From Thozetella sp. PMI_491 (taxonomy: Eukaryota > Ascomycota > Sordariomycetes > Chaetosphaeriales > Chaetosphaeriaceae), in the NCBI GenBank assembly GCA_021432635.1, contig MU270017.1:124001-188000 (forward strand): a stretch of DNA of 64,000 nt, read 5' to 3'. The notes below the pieces were generated by a model that was given only the letters and a program-made list of their open reading frames with translations, made no database searches and had not been told where the DNA came from. How positions within the stretch are numbered: the stretch's first letter is position 1; each line of letters starts with the position of its first letter. The translations under genes were made by a program, and so were the position numbers. Shown piece by piece: positions 54,973 to 64,000 of the stretch.

Positions 54973-56065
54973 TCAGAAACCCAGCCCTGAAATCGACCAG
55001 ATGAGCAGATTCGAATTCTTGATCTCGTCCGCCCTCTTGAGAAGCTCCTCCGCGTCCCAATTGACATGAACATACTTGTTCTTGAGAAAGCGGGCCTCAG
55101 GCGATGCAAGCCAGAGGCAAAACTGCCCAGCGAGGTCCGCTGCTCCTAGTTAGCAAGGCACTTTCATCTTATTGTAGGTTCGGAGGCCCAGAACTTACGG
55201 TCATCCGGGCAAGCCTCTCGAGGAAAGTGTGGTTCGGTCTTATGGTCTCCCAGTTAGTATTTTGTAGTGAATGTTGTAATTAGCAAAAAGAGGCGCATCG
55301 AGATGACCCGAAGGCAGATGGTAGGCAGTGGGGAGCAAAGACCATTTAGGGAAGCAGGGAGGGGGTCAATACCATCTCTGACCAGACAAATCCTGGATGA
55401 AGGTGTACGACATGGATATCTGGGCGTTCCATCGCGAAAGATATGAAAAGTTTCAGACTGGCGGCCTTGGTGATTGCGTATGTGGACATTTTCAGGCCTC
55501 CTGAGGGACCTGAGGCATGGGCGGCCACACTAGAGACGTTGAGCACCACCGGCTCCTTGGAAGCCACGCCAATTAATGCCTGCAGCGCATGTAGTCCTGT
55601 GACGCAGTTCAGTTCGAAGGTTCTGATTAGGTCTTCGGCGGTCTGTTCCTCCACTGGCTTGCGGCCAGGGTCCGTGGCTGCGTTGGAGACGAAGATATCC
55701 ACAAGCCCAACCTTGGATTTGACAGATGCCAGGGCACCCACGGTCTGCTCCTTGGAGCACAAGTCCACCACCTCGAAGAAGATCTGAGCCCCAGAACCCG
55801 TTGCTGCTTTCTCGATTTCTTTGACTGCTGACTCGAGCACCCCGCTGCGTCGACCGAGAATGGCGACGGACTTGGCTCCCGCCTGGGCAAACGCCACAGC
55901 GATCGACTTCCCGATCCCAGTCCCGCCGCCCGTAACAACGACATTCTTGCCGGTTACGGAGAGTTCTGATCTGCGCGGAGAAATAAAATCGTACGGATCG
56001 TGATGGTACTTTTCAGTGAATGCGGGCAACCGCCTCTGCGGCGGTGCCTTGTTGCTTTCTGCCAT
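54973..56065 (-). CDS. short-chain dehydrogenase/reductase of the metabolite locus
   Basis: Three exons, 56065-55373, 55238-55199 (only 40 nt) and 55145-54973, give 301 aa. Intron 1 (134 nt) has donor GTATTG, branch TACTAAC and an AAG acceptor. Intron 2 has GTAAGT and TAG. Cofactor motif T45-G-G-G-T-G-I-G52 and SDR residues Asn153, Ser178/Ser179, Tyr196 and Lys200 (YAITK) are all in place, with SNAA for NNAG. The ending RAADLAGQFCLWLASPEARFLK...NWD is the typical substrate-loop and C-terminus of fungal classical SDRs. It reduces a ketone or oxidises an alcohol with NAD(P)(H). It has no targeting signal. Its closeness to the A-T-C enzyme and transporters suggests tailoring of their product; substrate unknown. 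Confidence 0.87.
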
Positions 56066-56687
56066 GGTTCTGGGCCAAAGGATTGCTAGGTAGGATTCTA
56101 CTCAAAGTCGGCACCATTCAAAGTGTCCAGGGAAAGGAAAATGGGTAGGACAAAACAAAAGTTGCAGCGGCTGCTTGGGACTTTAAGATGCCCTAAAGAT
56201 GGGCCCCCAAATTCACGGCAGTTGCATGAAACTGCTCTGGGGGGGGGGGGGGCGGAGAAGCGGAACATGACATGCAGATATTCATTTTAGGCGGATACAA
56301 CCTTGTTGTCATAGCCATATTCTCCTTGGCTGGGCTTGCAATAATCTCCCGTTCCGGCCTTCGGCAGCTATGTCTGGACGCATGTAAGCCGCCACAACAG
56401 GTGATAAGGGAAGAGAGAAGAGAACCAGAGTTACACACAGAAACATCTCGATAGGAGGTATCAAAATGTGAGAAAGCTGCTCCCATAAGTCAAATCATGT
56501 GACGCTAGAATACACTCTGGTAACAAAGTTTTGCTGTTGCTCGCTATCATAAAGAGGAAACACGCTCCCGGGCTTAACCCTGAACTGCCCATCAAAAAGA
56601 TGTACCTATGCTAGAAGAACGCAATTAAACGCGCCTCTCTTCGTCAAAATATCTGGAAGCCTTGGATCTTTCTCGTTTATCGAAACG
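56066..56687. other. intergenic with G14 homopolymer
   Basis: Promoter of the SDR gene and 3' region of the MFS gene. A run of 14 G at 56239-56252 stands out and may be length-variable. No gene seen. Confidence 0.6.
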
Positions 56688-58351
56688 TTAGAACGTGAAG
56701 AAAAAGTCAGGATGCCTGTTTCCAATTTCGTCGATGCTGAAAGCTCGTAATTCATCGGCCTCCGGCGAATTTTGCTGCTGCCTCTTCTTGTTGTTCATAT
56801 ATCGGAAGTAGACCATTAGGCAAACCGTCATTACCGCGGAAACTAAAATAACTGCAAGGGAAATTGCCATTCCCTTATGATACAGAGGAGGGTCTCTGTA
56901 CGCCTGGTTTCCACCTATCCCGATAAGGTGGGCGACAATGTTGATAAAACCAAGAGCACTGCCTCGGTACGTGTATCCAACGTTGGCGCTTGCCATCCAG
57001 GCCAGGTTCAGAACGACTGGAGCGTTCGCCCCGCATGCGACGAAACACGTTGCCACGAAACGTGCCGGGAGGTTGGTCGTGCTGAGGAGGATGATGTAAC
57101 CAATGGCAGCCATAACGCACCAGCCGAGGATGAATACCCCGCGCATCCTCATCTTGTCAGAGATGCGGGCTGTGATCAGGATCGACACAAACATGGTGGC
57201 ATAGACGATGACGGTCATGAGCTGGGCCTGGATGTCGGTATATCCAAGGCCCTCCATGATGTCAGGTAGGAAATTCGACATCGACGACAGACACATGGAC
57301 AGACCAGCTTGGGTCAATGCAAGCATCCAGAATTGAGGATCTATCAAGACTCTTGGGACGAGCTTGAGATTGACTTTGTTGCTTCCGGTATTGTGTGCCT
57401 CGGCAGCGCGCCGGACCAAGAACACCTTCTCCGCGGGAGAGACTCCCCAGCGCATAGCCTCGGGCGTAGGCGGGAGAAAGATAGCCACTAGGAAGCACCA
57501 GCCTATCGGAAGAACACCCTCGATAAGGAAGATCCATCGCCAGGCGGCCCATCCGTTGTGGCCATCCAGATTCTGCTGGATTGCGTAGGCAAGCAGGCCG
57601 TTGAAGGCACCCGCCAGAGCGACAGTGGAGCTAAGCAAGGACCCGCGGAATCCAAGCTCATTATATTTGTACCAAAATGAGAGATAGAAGACGGCGCCCT
57701 GGATAAAAGCTTCGGATAGACCGGTAAAAAGGCGAACGACGAGGAGGCTGACGTAGTTCTGGACCAATGCTGCGCCCACGGTGAAGAGTCCCCATGAGAG
57801 CATAGCACCGGCGAACTGGACCATGAAAGTTAGCATTTTGGACCGTACCACAGATATAGTGCTCACAGACCTGGTACTGTGGTCCGAGTATTCTTAGAAG
57901 CAGTGTTCCTGGAAGCTGTCCAATGATGTAGCCAACCAGAAACATGCTCCCAATGTTGGAGAACATCCCAGGAGTCAGCTGCAGCTCATCGTCCATGCCC
58001 GCACTCTTGGCATTTCCGATATCCGACCGCCCCTGAATCACATGTTAATATTATTAACAATGGAAGACACGAAGGTCGTGGAAAGGAAGGAAGAGAAGTG
58101 AGGTCCGGTAAGCTTACCATTTGAGCCAAGAAGAATATGGATATTAGCATTGGCATGATATACAGGTCCAGCTTCCATTTCAATCGTTTCTCGTTTATTC
58201 CGGGGTCTGGTTCATTGCTTGAGCAATCTTGTGTCAAGTTGTCCGTTGACACGCCAGATTCCAAGTTGTCAGTCGACGATATATGTTCAAGCCGAATCTC
58301 GCTTTCCACGCCAAGAGTCTGTTGCTTCCCAGGTTCCATGGCTGATCCCAT
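56688..58351 (-). CDS. MFS transporter, anion:cation symporter (Dal5-like)
   Basis: Three exons, 58351-58118, 58032-57871 and 57815-56688, give 507 aa, all introns phase 0. Intron 2 uses a weak donor (GTCTGT), but it is the only one that keeps the frame and the family sequence. About 12 membrane segments are seen. The start EKRLKWKLDLYIMPML and the motif GRSDIGNAK in loop 1 are signatures of the ACS/Dal5 allantoate-permease group, which brings organic anions (vitamins, allantoate, aromatic acids) into the cell with protons. Residues 1-55 are a cytosolic acidic/Ser-rich tail; the end is RHPDFFFTF. It sits in the plasma membrane. In this locus it may import a precursor or move an acidic product; inferred. 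Confidence 0.9.
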
Positions 58352-59319
58352 GATGAAGAACAGGAACAGTTTAAAGTTAATTTAACTAGCGCTTTATAAT
58401 GGATAGGATTGGGACAATATTGGGGTGTGTGTTAAACACCTGCTCAAGAAACGTCAGTGTTAGGGATGAGAGTGCAGCGATAAGAAGTAGGCTGGTCTAT
58501 GAGCCGTCTTCCGTCTTCTTCGAAGAGATCTCGATAGGTCACCATTGAATCTTTGAGGGAGAAGATGTGTAGTTGCTGCATCACCCTAGCTTCTTATAGG
58601 AAAGATGCTGTGCTGGTATGCACGCTGGTGTTCACCACAGAGAGGCTGTACATTCACAGCCGTTTCAAGGATGCCAAGAGGTCACAGTTGCTTAGAGCAG
58701 ACACGAACCTACATCGTATCGAGTAGTCAAGATGGATGGCCGATCAGCGGTACTGGGAGCTTCATCCCTACAGCTTACGAGTCTACACAGGCTGAGCAAT
58801 TTCTGCGGCGGCAGGTAATACTCCCTAGTCCTTAGCTAGGAAGGAGTTCTAGAACAGCCCCACTATGCCAAGGGTAAGGTATTGGACGAAACTAGTATAG
58901 CCACAGATGGCAAGAGGCCTTGGCGATGAGCCGTTGTTTTTGTTCGACGTTCCGTTCCGTCGAGGGCTGCCGGCATGTTTCAATCCTTGCAGTAACTCGT
59001 GGCAGATCCTCAAATGCCGAGATATAGATCCTAGAGCGTTGCATCTATGGGTAGTTCCGCATCTGGTGGCGCATAGGCAGGCCGCGTCGTCAGTCAAATA
59101 TCTCCGATATGGCTTACATCGGCGATATTTACGCCGAATATTGGCGCACCGTACCATCTCCGACTACGCCCCTTGCCCATCGGAGCAATTTTGGCATTTG
59201 AACCCAGATGGGCATGAATATGGGATAGGATTGGATCTGTGGACTGAAACGGGGGAATAAATCCAAAGTACCATGCTCCTACAGTGAACGCCGACTGAGC
59301 CATCTTTGACTTGGCGACC
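58352..59319. other. shared promoter region of two divergent MFS genes
   Basis: No gene seen; the open frames at 58849-59260 on both strands resemble nothing. It drives the Dal5-like gene leftwards and the DHA1-like gene rightwards. A cluster of palindromes lies at 59120-59144. Confidence 0.55.
59120..59136. promoter_or_regulatory. inverted CGG pair (CGG-N11-CCG), candidate Zn2Cys6 site
   Basis: CGG CGATATTTACG CCG: the palindrome extends to CGGCG-N7-CGCCG. It is followed at once by a near-palindrome, CCGAATATTGG. It lies 184 bases before the ATG of the DHA1-like transporter. CGG-N11-CCG is a classic spacing for Gal4-type dimers; binding by the regulator at 62025 is inference. Confidence 0.4.
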
Positions 59320-61146
59320 ATGGCGGATATCGAGCTTGGAAGACCCGCAGACCTGCCTGGGCTAAGCCAAGCTGGTGATTTGCCACGACTCTCCAGTGCG
59401 AAGAGTACATCACTCAAAGCCACAAGGTCTCTCCCCGGTGGTCGCCCCGCAGAAGACCAGACAGCAGGAGAGAGCTCAGAGAAAGATGTCGAGAAGGCGG
59501 ATAGTTCAGAAGATTCGGAAGATGTCGTTGACGAAAACTTGGTAAGAGAAATCTCAATTTGGACGCCCGTTTGCGGGCTCAATCACTGAAGACATATCGC
59601 ACAGGTTACCTGGGACGGGCCAGACGACCCAACCAACCCCCGAAACTGGTCCAGCAGTCGAAAATGGATGATCACCTTTGTTACCTCCTGTTTCACTTTC
59701 ATATCGCCCGTGTCGTCGTCAATGCTCTCTCCGGCTCTGCCAGCAATTAGCAAGGACCTTGGAATCGAGAGCAGCACCGTGGAGCTCATGGTCGTTTCGA
59801 TATTTGTTCTGGGATATGCCATTGGTCCTCTGCTAATGGGACCTCTTTCGGAAGTCTACGGTAGAAAGCTAATACTTCGGTATTCGAACCTGGTTTACCT
59901 GATTTTCAACACGGCATGCGGGTTCTGTCGTACGGGGCCGGAAATAATTGCTTTTCGGTTCCTTGGCGGACTCGCTGGTAGTGCCCCTCTCGCGGTCAGT
60001 GTATCTCAAACCCGCTTTCCGGCTCTACTACAAAGCCACATGCTAACAGGGGCATCTACAGGTTGGAGGCGGCCTCCTAAGTGATGTTTGGACGAATGAG
60101 GAACGAGGCAAGGCACTGGGGACATATACCCTGATGCCCCTTCTTGGGCCAGCTATTGGACCCATCGCAGCGGGTTTCATCGTCCAGTATTCGGACTGGC
60201 GATGGTGCTTCTACTCTGTTTCGATTGCCGGCTGCTTTGTCCAGCTCTTAGCTCAGTTCTTCCTCTGGGAAACCAGCCACCGGGCAATTCTTCGCCAGAA
60301 ACAGCAGAAAATCCAGAAAGCGACGGGTAACGATCTCCTGCACACAAAATGGGACCAAACAGACGAGACAGTCGGGAGTAAGTTACGAGTGGCACTCATA
60401 CGACCGTTCAGACTATTGGCCACACAACCGATTGTACAGTTTTTGGGTTTGTACATGGCCTTTCTCTTCGGCCTCATATACCTCGTTCTGTCGACATTTC
60501 CGAGACTGTGGTCTGCCGTGTACCACGAGAGAGTTGACATTGGCGGGCTGAACTATGTTTCTGCCGGTCTAGGCTTCTTCATTGCATCGCAGATCAATTC
60601 TCGCTTCCAAGACCGACTGTATCTCAAGCTCACGGAGCGCGCCGGCGGAGACGGAGTTCCAGAATATCGCATCCCATTCATGGTACCGGCGGCAGTACTC
60701 GTCCCTATAGGGATTTTCATCTACGCTTGGACGTCGGAGTATGCGACACATTGGATAGGACCCAATATTGGTATTTTCTTACTGTCAGGGGGCATGATAG
60801 TCTGCAATCAATGCATGCAGATTTACATCGTCCAGACGTACACCCACTACGCGGCCTCGGCCTTGGCAGCGGTTGCGGTGCTCCGGTGTACGGCCGCGTT
60901 CACCTTTCCTCTATTTGTACGTATTTTTGTCTCTGATGGCATATGATAGTTTCTGCTGGCTCTGAGTGAAGTTTACTGACTACATGGCTACAGGCAACTC
61001 AGATGTACGACTCGCTTGGATATGGCTGGGGAAATTCCTTGCTGGGGTTTATTGCTATTGGGATTGGATGGCCCGCCGTGGTTATTTTTTGGAAATACGG
61101 AAAGACCCTTCGAGAGAAAAGCCCATACGCAGCCGTTAGTAGTTGA
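59320..61146 (+). CDS. MFS multidrug exporter, DHA1 family
   Basis: Four exons, 59320-59541, 59605-59994, 60062-60916 and 60994-61146, give 539 aa. All introns are phase 0 (donors GTAAGA, GTCAGT, GTACGT). The first exon is a 74-residue acidic, Ser-rich cytosolic tail; the transporter starts after VTWDGPDDPTNPRNW, the usual lead-in of fungal drug/H+ antiporters. GYAIGPLLMGPLSEVYGRK is motif A of the DHA1 (12-TM) family, and GPAIGPIAAGFI is motif C, typical of antiporters that export. About 12 membrane segments are present. It probably exports the locus product or gives self-protection; many unrelated DHA1 pumps exist, so this is inference from position. It is transcribed away from the Dal5-like gene. 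Confidence 0.92.
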
Positions 61147-62024
61147 CGGGCATGGCGTTTGGAGGAGAACCTATGGCATGTGAACAGAAACATGCATGTG
61201 AATCGCAACTCATCTACCAAAGTAGGGACCCTACTTTCCATAGCTCCGGGAAGAGGGTTGACTCCTGCTAGCTCAGAGGAACGGCGGTGCATAATCAATT
61301 CCGACCGCCTTCGTGGCCTTGGACCGAGCCGATCCCAGCCGGTTTAATAAACGACAATGCCCGCGAGTTCAGATCTCCCTCGAAACCTTTTTTTTTTTCT
61401 CCTCGTCACGTATTATTCACATTTTCATCCACGGAACACTTCTTTGAAGAATTTAGACGTAATTTCTCTAATATCTTAAGATTTCTTCCCTCTTGCGATG
61501 TATATATCGTTTTTAGGGGTAAACCTAACAGCCACTCCTCTCAACTCAAGGGCTTTATCCTGCCGCTACCATCTCTATTGCCCATTATGTATGATTGTTA
61601 GTTCTTAGGCCTATTAAGATGATCATGTGCTTTCTAATTAATAGGTAAGGAAATGTGAAAGAAAACATCCATAACATTCGCTGGCGACTGATCCGGCTAG
61701 TACAGAGTACTTAGTAGGGGTTGGGTTCAAATTAGGATGCGTAGGGGTCTCGGCCCCCAGCACAGCCTCGTCCCGCACGACCCACTACATATGTACCATA
61801 CCTTACCTAACTAAGGTAGGTAGTGCGGCGAGGACTTTCGACTCGATAACTAAGCCGAGTATCCCGAGACTTGACAAAGCGAAAACCGCTTGCTACATTG
61901 CACTTCTCCCTTCACTTGACGCGAGAGCGAGACCTACCCCAACGAAGTCATTAGATGCTGTCCACCTCCAATCATTCTTTGATAGCTTCGGCAACTCAAA
62001 AGTCGAACCTCTCCGCCCGTGATT
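61147..62024. other. intergenic, promoter of the Zn2Cys6 gene
   Basis: AT-rich around 61380-61620 with a T-tract. A nested palindrome (CCTTA-N6-TAAGG overlapping TACCT-N5-AGGTA) lies at 61801-61818. No gene seen. Confidence 0.5.
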
Positions 62025-64000
62025 ATGGACGGCGCTTCTGTCCCTCGGTTGGTCAGCCCTCATTAGGCCACTCCCCACCACCCCCCCGAGGTGACCTGCC
62101 CTGGATGGCGTGCAGCCTAACTTTGTTGAAGCAAGCGCAAGATCCGAGAGGAAAAGCGGCCTGCCTGTGAAGCCTGCCGGTCAATGAAAATACGCTGCGA
62201 TGCTTCTCTGGACTATTCCCGATCCTGTTCAAGATGTCTCAAGAGGGGCGTCGAATGCACTGTGCTCCAGGGGAGGCGGAAGGGGAACTCCATGTCGGAC
62301 ATAAGCATCGGAGCCTCGCCCGACGCCCCTCAGAGGACACCACTCAAGCACCAAGCAGACCAAGCAGACGCATTAGCTGGGGTCCACCCGGCGACTTACC
62401 CTGACACGCGAACAATCAATGGGGTTGAGGTTTCAGCCGACTTGATTGATGTGTGTTTTGATCTGTACTGACCCCTGGTCCATCACTGGAAAGATTAGCT
62501 CTGACACTACTACTACTAAATGTCTAGATTTAATACTCGCTACCATCCTATCGCACCTATCTTATCGTCCATGCTGACGCCTGATGAGACGTTCCACGAA
62601 TCTGAGTTCAAGTTTTGGGTCATTGTTGCCATCGGGTCGCGGCGATGCACCCAGGATCCTACGCTGTTCCCAGCGATATCAGCTTCTGTGGAAGATCTAG
62701 CCATCAACTCCATACGGCTTCGCGGCTCGCCTTACCCTGTGATTGAGGCATTGCTCCTCATGTGCACCTGGCCGCTATCTTCTGACAAACCTTTCAGCTC
62801 CAGTATCTACCTGACCATTAGCACTACAGTGCTGCCTTTGACACTACAAGCCGGCCTGCATCGCTGTTGGAGCATGCATGCCGTTTTTCGAGAACGTGAC
62901 CTAGATGTTGACCAAGATGGAACACGTGGAGCCAGGCTATGGGCTTACGCAGTTATCATAGCCCAGAGGTACGCTCATCTCACTCTACTCTCTATCAATC
63001 CGCCTAATCTGGATGTCTCCAGTGCCATGTTTTCTAGTGGTTTCCCCGTGATGCATCATTCTGGATCTCAACATCTCTTTAAAGGAGGTGACTGTTGTCT
63101 CGGCTTGCCACCTTGGCTCCTTCAACGCGGCCGCACCACGGGCGTGTTGGTGAGAGGCCAACAGGCCCTGTCTGAGCTGGGTATAGAGAATACCACAGCA
63201 TCAAATAGCCTCGCCATCACCAGTCTTGTCTCGGTTCTCGAATTTGAGTTAGCAAGCCTTCAGCCACATAGTAAGTTATGCGTTCGGTCCTCGAGCGGCC
63301 TTGGCAACCGAACTTCTAGCCTACTCTATTTATCTGACAAGCCATAGACGACCCCATGGGGGACCTGCAAACTTCAACGGCACTCCTCTTTATACGTGCC
63401 ATGTATCTGCTCGCGGTCGACAAAACCCCGGATATGATACACATGGCCAAACTCCTCACTTCGGCGATCGAGATGATGGACACAGTTAATCGCTTCGATG
63501 AAGCCATGCTTATCTCTCAGCACTGTCCCGAATATCTCTTTGAGGCTCTTGTGCTCGCAGCTGCCGTCCTCTTGAAGCTTATCAAGGGCCTCCCGGAGGC
63601 CGGGTTAGACCGATCGGCTGGTAAAGCAGCTTTCTTTTCGGCTATTAACATATTTAAATCCATCTCAACCGTAAATAATGACGTCCCGGGACGGGTAACG
63701 GCCATTTTCACGGACCTTTGGTCAAGCGCCCGGGTCTTCAAGAACTCAGAAGGCGACTATGTTTGCCCTATAAGAGTTCGGAACCGTCTGGTCATGAGCG
63801 TCGCATTTGATTGCTTCTGGTGGTATAGAGAGTCGGTATCAGGATGGCCAAACCGGCCTGCCATTCAAAGTATGTTGACTCCGGGCGATTGAAATATGCT
63901 AGGTTGGTTCGCCCTTGCTAAGCCGAAGCAGATAATCCCGGATCCGAAGTACCTTACTCGGAGCATACACCGCAGATCAACAGCTTTACGGACGACCTTT
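62025..64000 (+). CDS. Zn2Cys6 transcription factor, incomplete at window end
   Basis: Exons 62025-62047, 62132-62464, 62528-63270, 63348-63869 and 63932 to beyond the window. The DNA-binding domain has C20-x2-C23-x6-C30-x9-C40-x2-C43-x6-C50 with basic KRKIR before it. The rest resembles the fungal-specific regulator middle region (YHPIAPILS, FKFWVIVAIGSRR, RLWAYAVIIAQR) without a clear activation domain. The first exon is tentative: its donor GTTGGT is weak, but the branch CCTAAC and frame fit, and a stop precedes the finger frame. A further 54-nt intron at 62969-63022 (GTACGC...CCAG, in frame) is possible. At 63870 a GTATGT donor leads to an exon running to the window edge; unspliced, the protein would stop at 63892. 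Nuclear; probably the pathway regulator of the neighbouring genes, by position. Confidence 0.82.

Noticed and set aside
58849..59260. Overlapping open frames in the divergent MFS promoter
   Set aside because: Both strands open over the same DNA, with no family resemblance; the position fits a promoter better.

Overview
This window is nuclear DNA of a filamentous ascomycete (Pezizomycotina). The protein families fit a Sordariomycete best, but I could not test that. Protein-coding genes are broken by short spliceosomal introns (about 40-200 nt) with GTAAGT/GTGAGT-type donors, CTAAC-type branch sites and YAG acceptors. The families are typically fungal: a Zn2Cys6 regulator, GH3 beta-glucosidase, berberine-bridge-type FAD oxidase, MFS drug transporters and an NRPS-like enzyme. 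I found no prokaryotic, viral, rRNA, tRNA or CRISPR feature. Exon borders were worked out by hand from splice signals, reading frame and protein-family continuity.

Layout. 0-17 kb holds an orphan protein with a five-fold 18-residue repeat carrying SUMO-type IKSE motifs (1.8-3.0 kb), a thioredoxin (3.9 kb), a secreted FAD-linked oxidase (5.1-6.8 kb, minus), a GNAT acetyltransferase (10.9-11.8 kb, minus) and a 1253-residue disordered fungal protein (13.2-16.9 kb, minus). From 17 to 25.6 kb I see no gene. 25.7-42.9 kb holds a GH3 beta-glucosidase with a GC-AG intron, an SDR, a TMEM135-like membrane protein, a BTB/POZ protein, a metallo-beta-lactamase-fold protein with an altered HxHxDH motif, a cysteine-rich protein of unknown function, and a CYP52-like P450.

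47.9-64 kb looks like the core of a specialised-metabolite locus. It contains an acyl/aryl-ligase-type adenylation - carrier - condensation enzyme (A-T-C, 1311 aa), an SDR, a Dal5-type MFS symporter, a divergently transcribed DHA1-type MFS exporter, and a Zn2Cys6 regulator that runs off the right end. A secreted glycerophosphodiesterase (52.3-53.6 kb) lies between the A-T-C gene and the SDR and may be unrelated. The P450 at 41-43 kb is separated from the A-T-C gene by about 5 kb without a gene and may or may not belong.

Inferred logic: a carboxylic acid (possibly fatty, if the P450 takes part) is adenylated, tethered to the carrier Ser696 and released onto a soluble nucleophile by the terminal C-like domain. 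The SDR and P450 would tailor it, one MFS would move substrate or product and the other would export, under control of the Zn2Cys6 factor. I recognise no characterised cluster with this exact composition. This rests on domain reading only; no database search was run.
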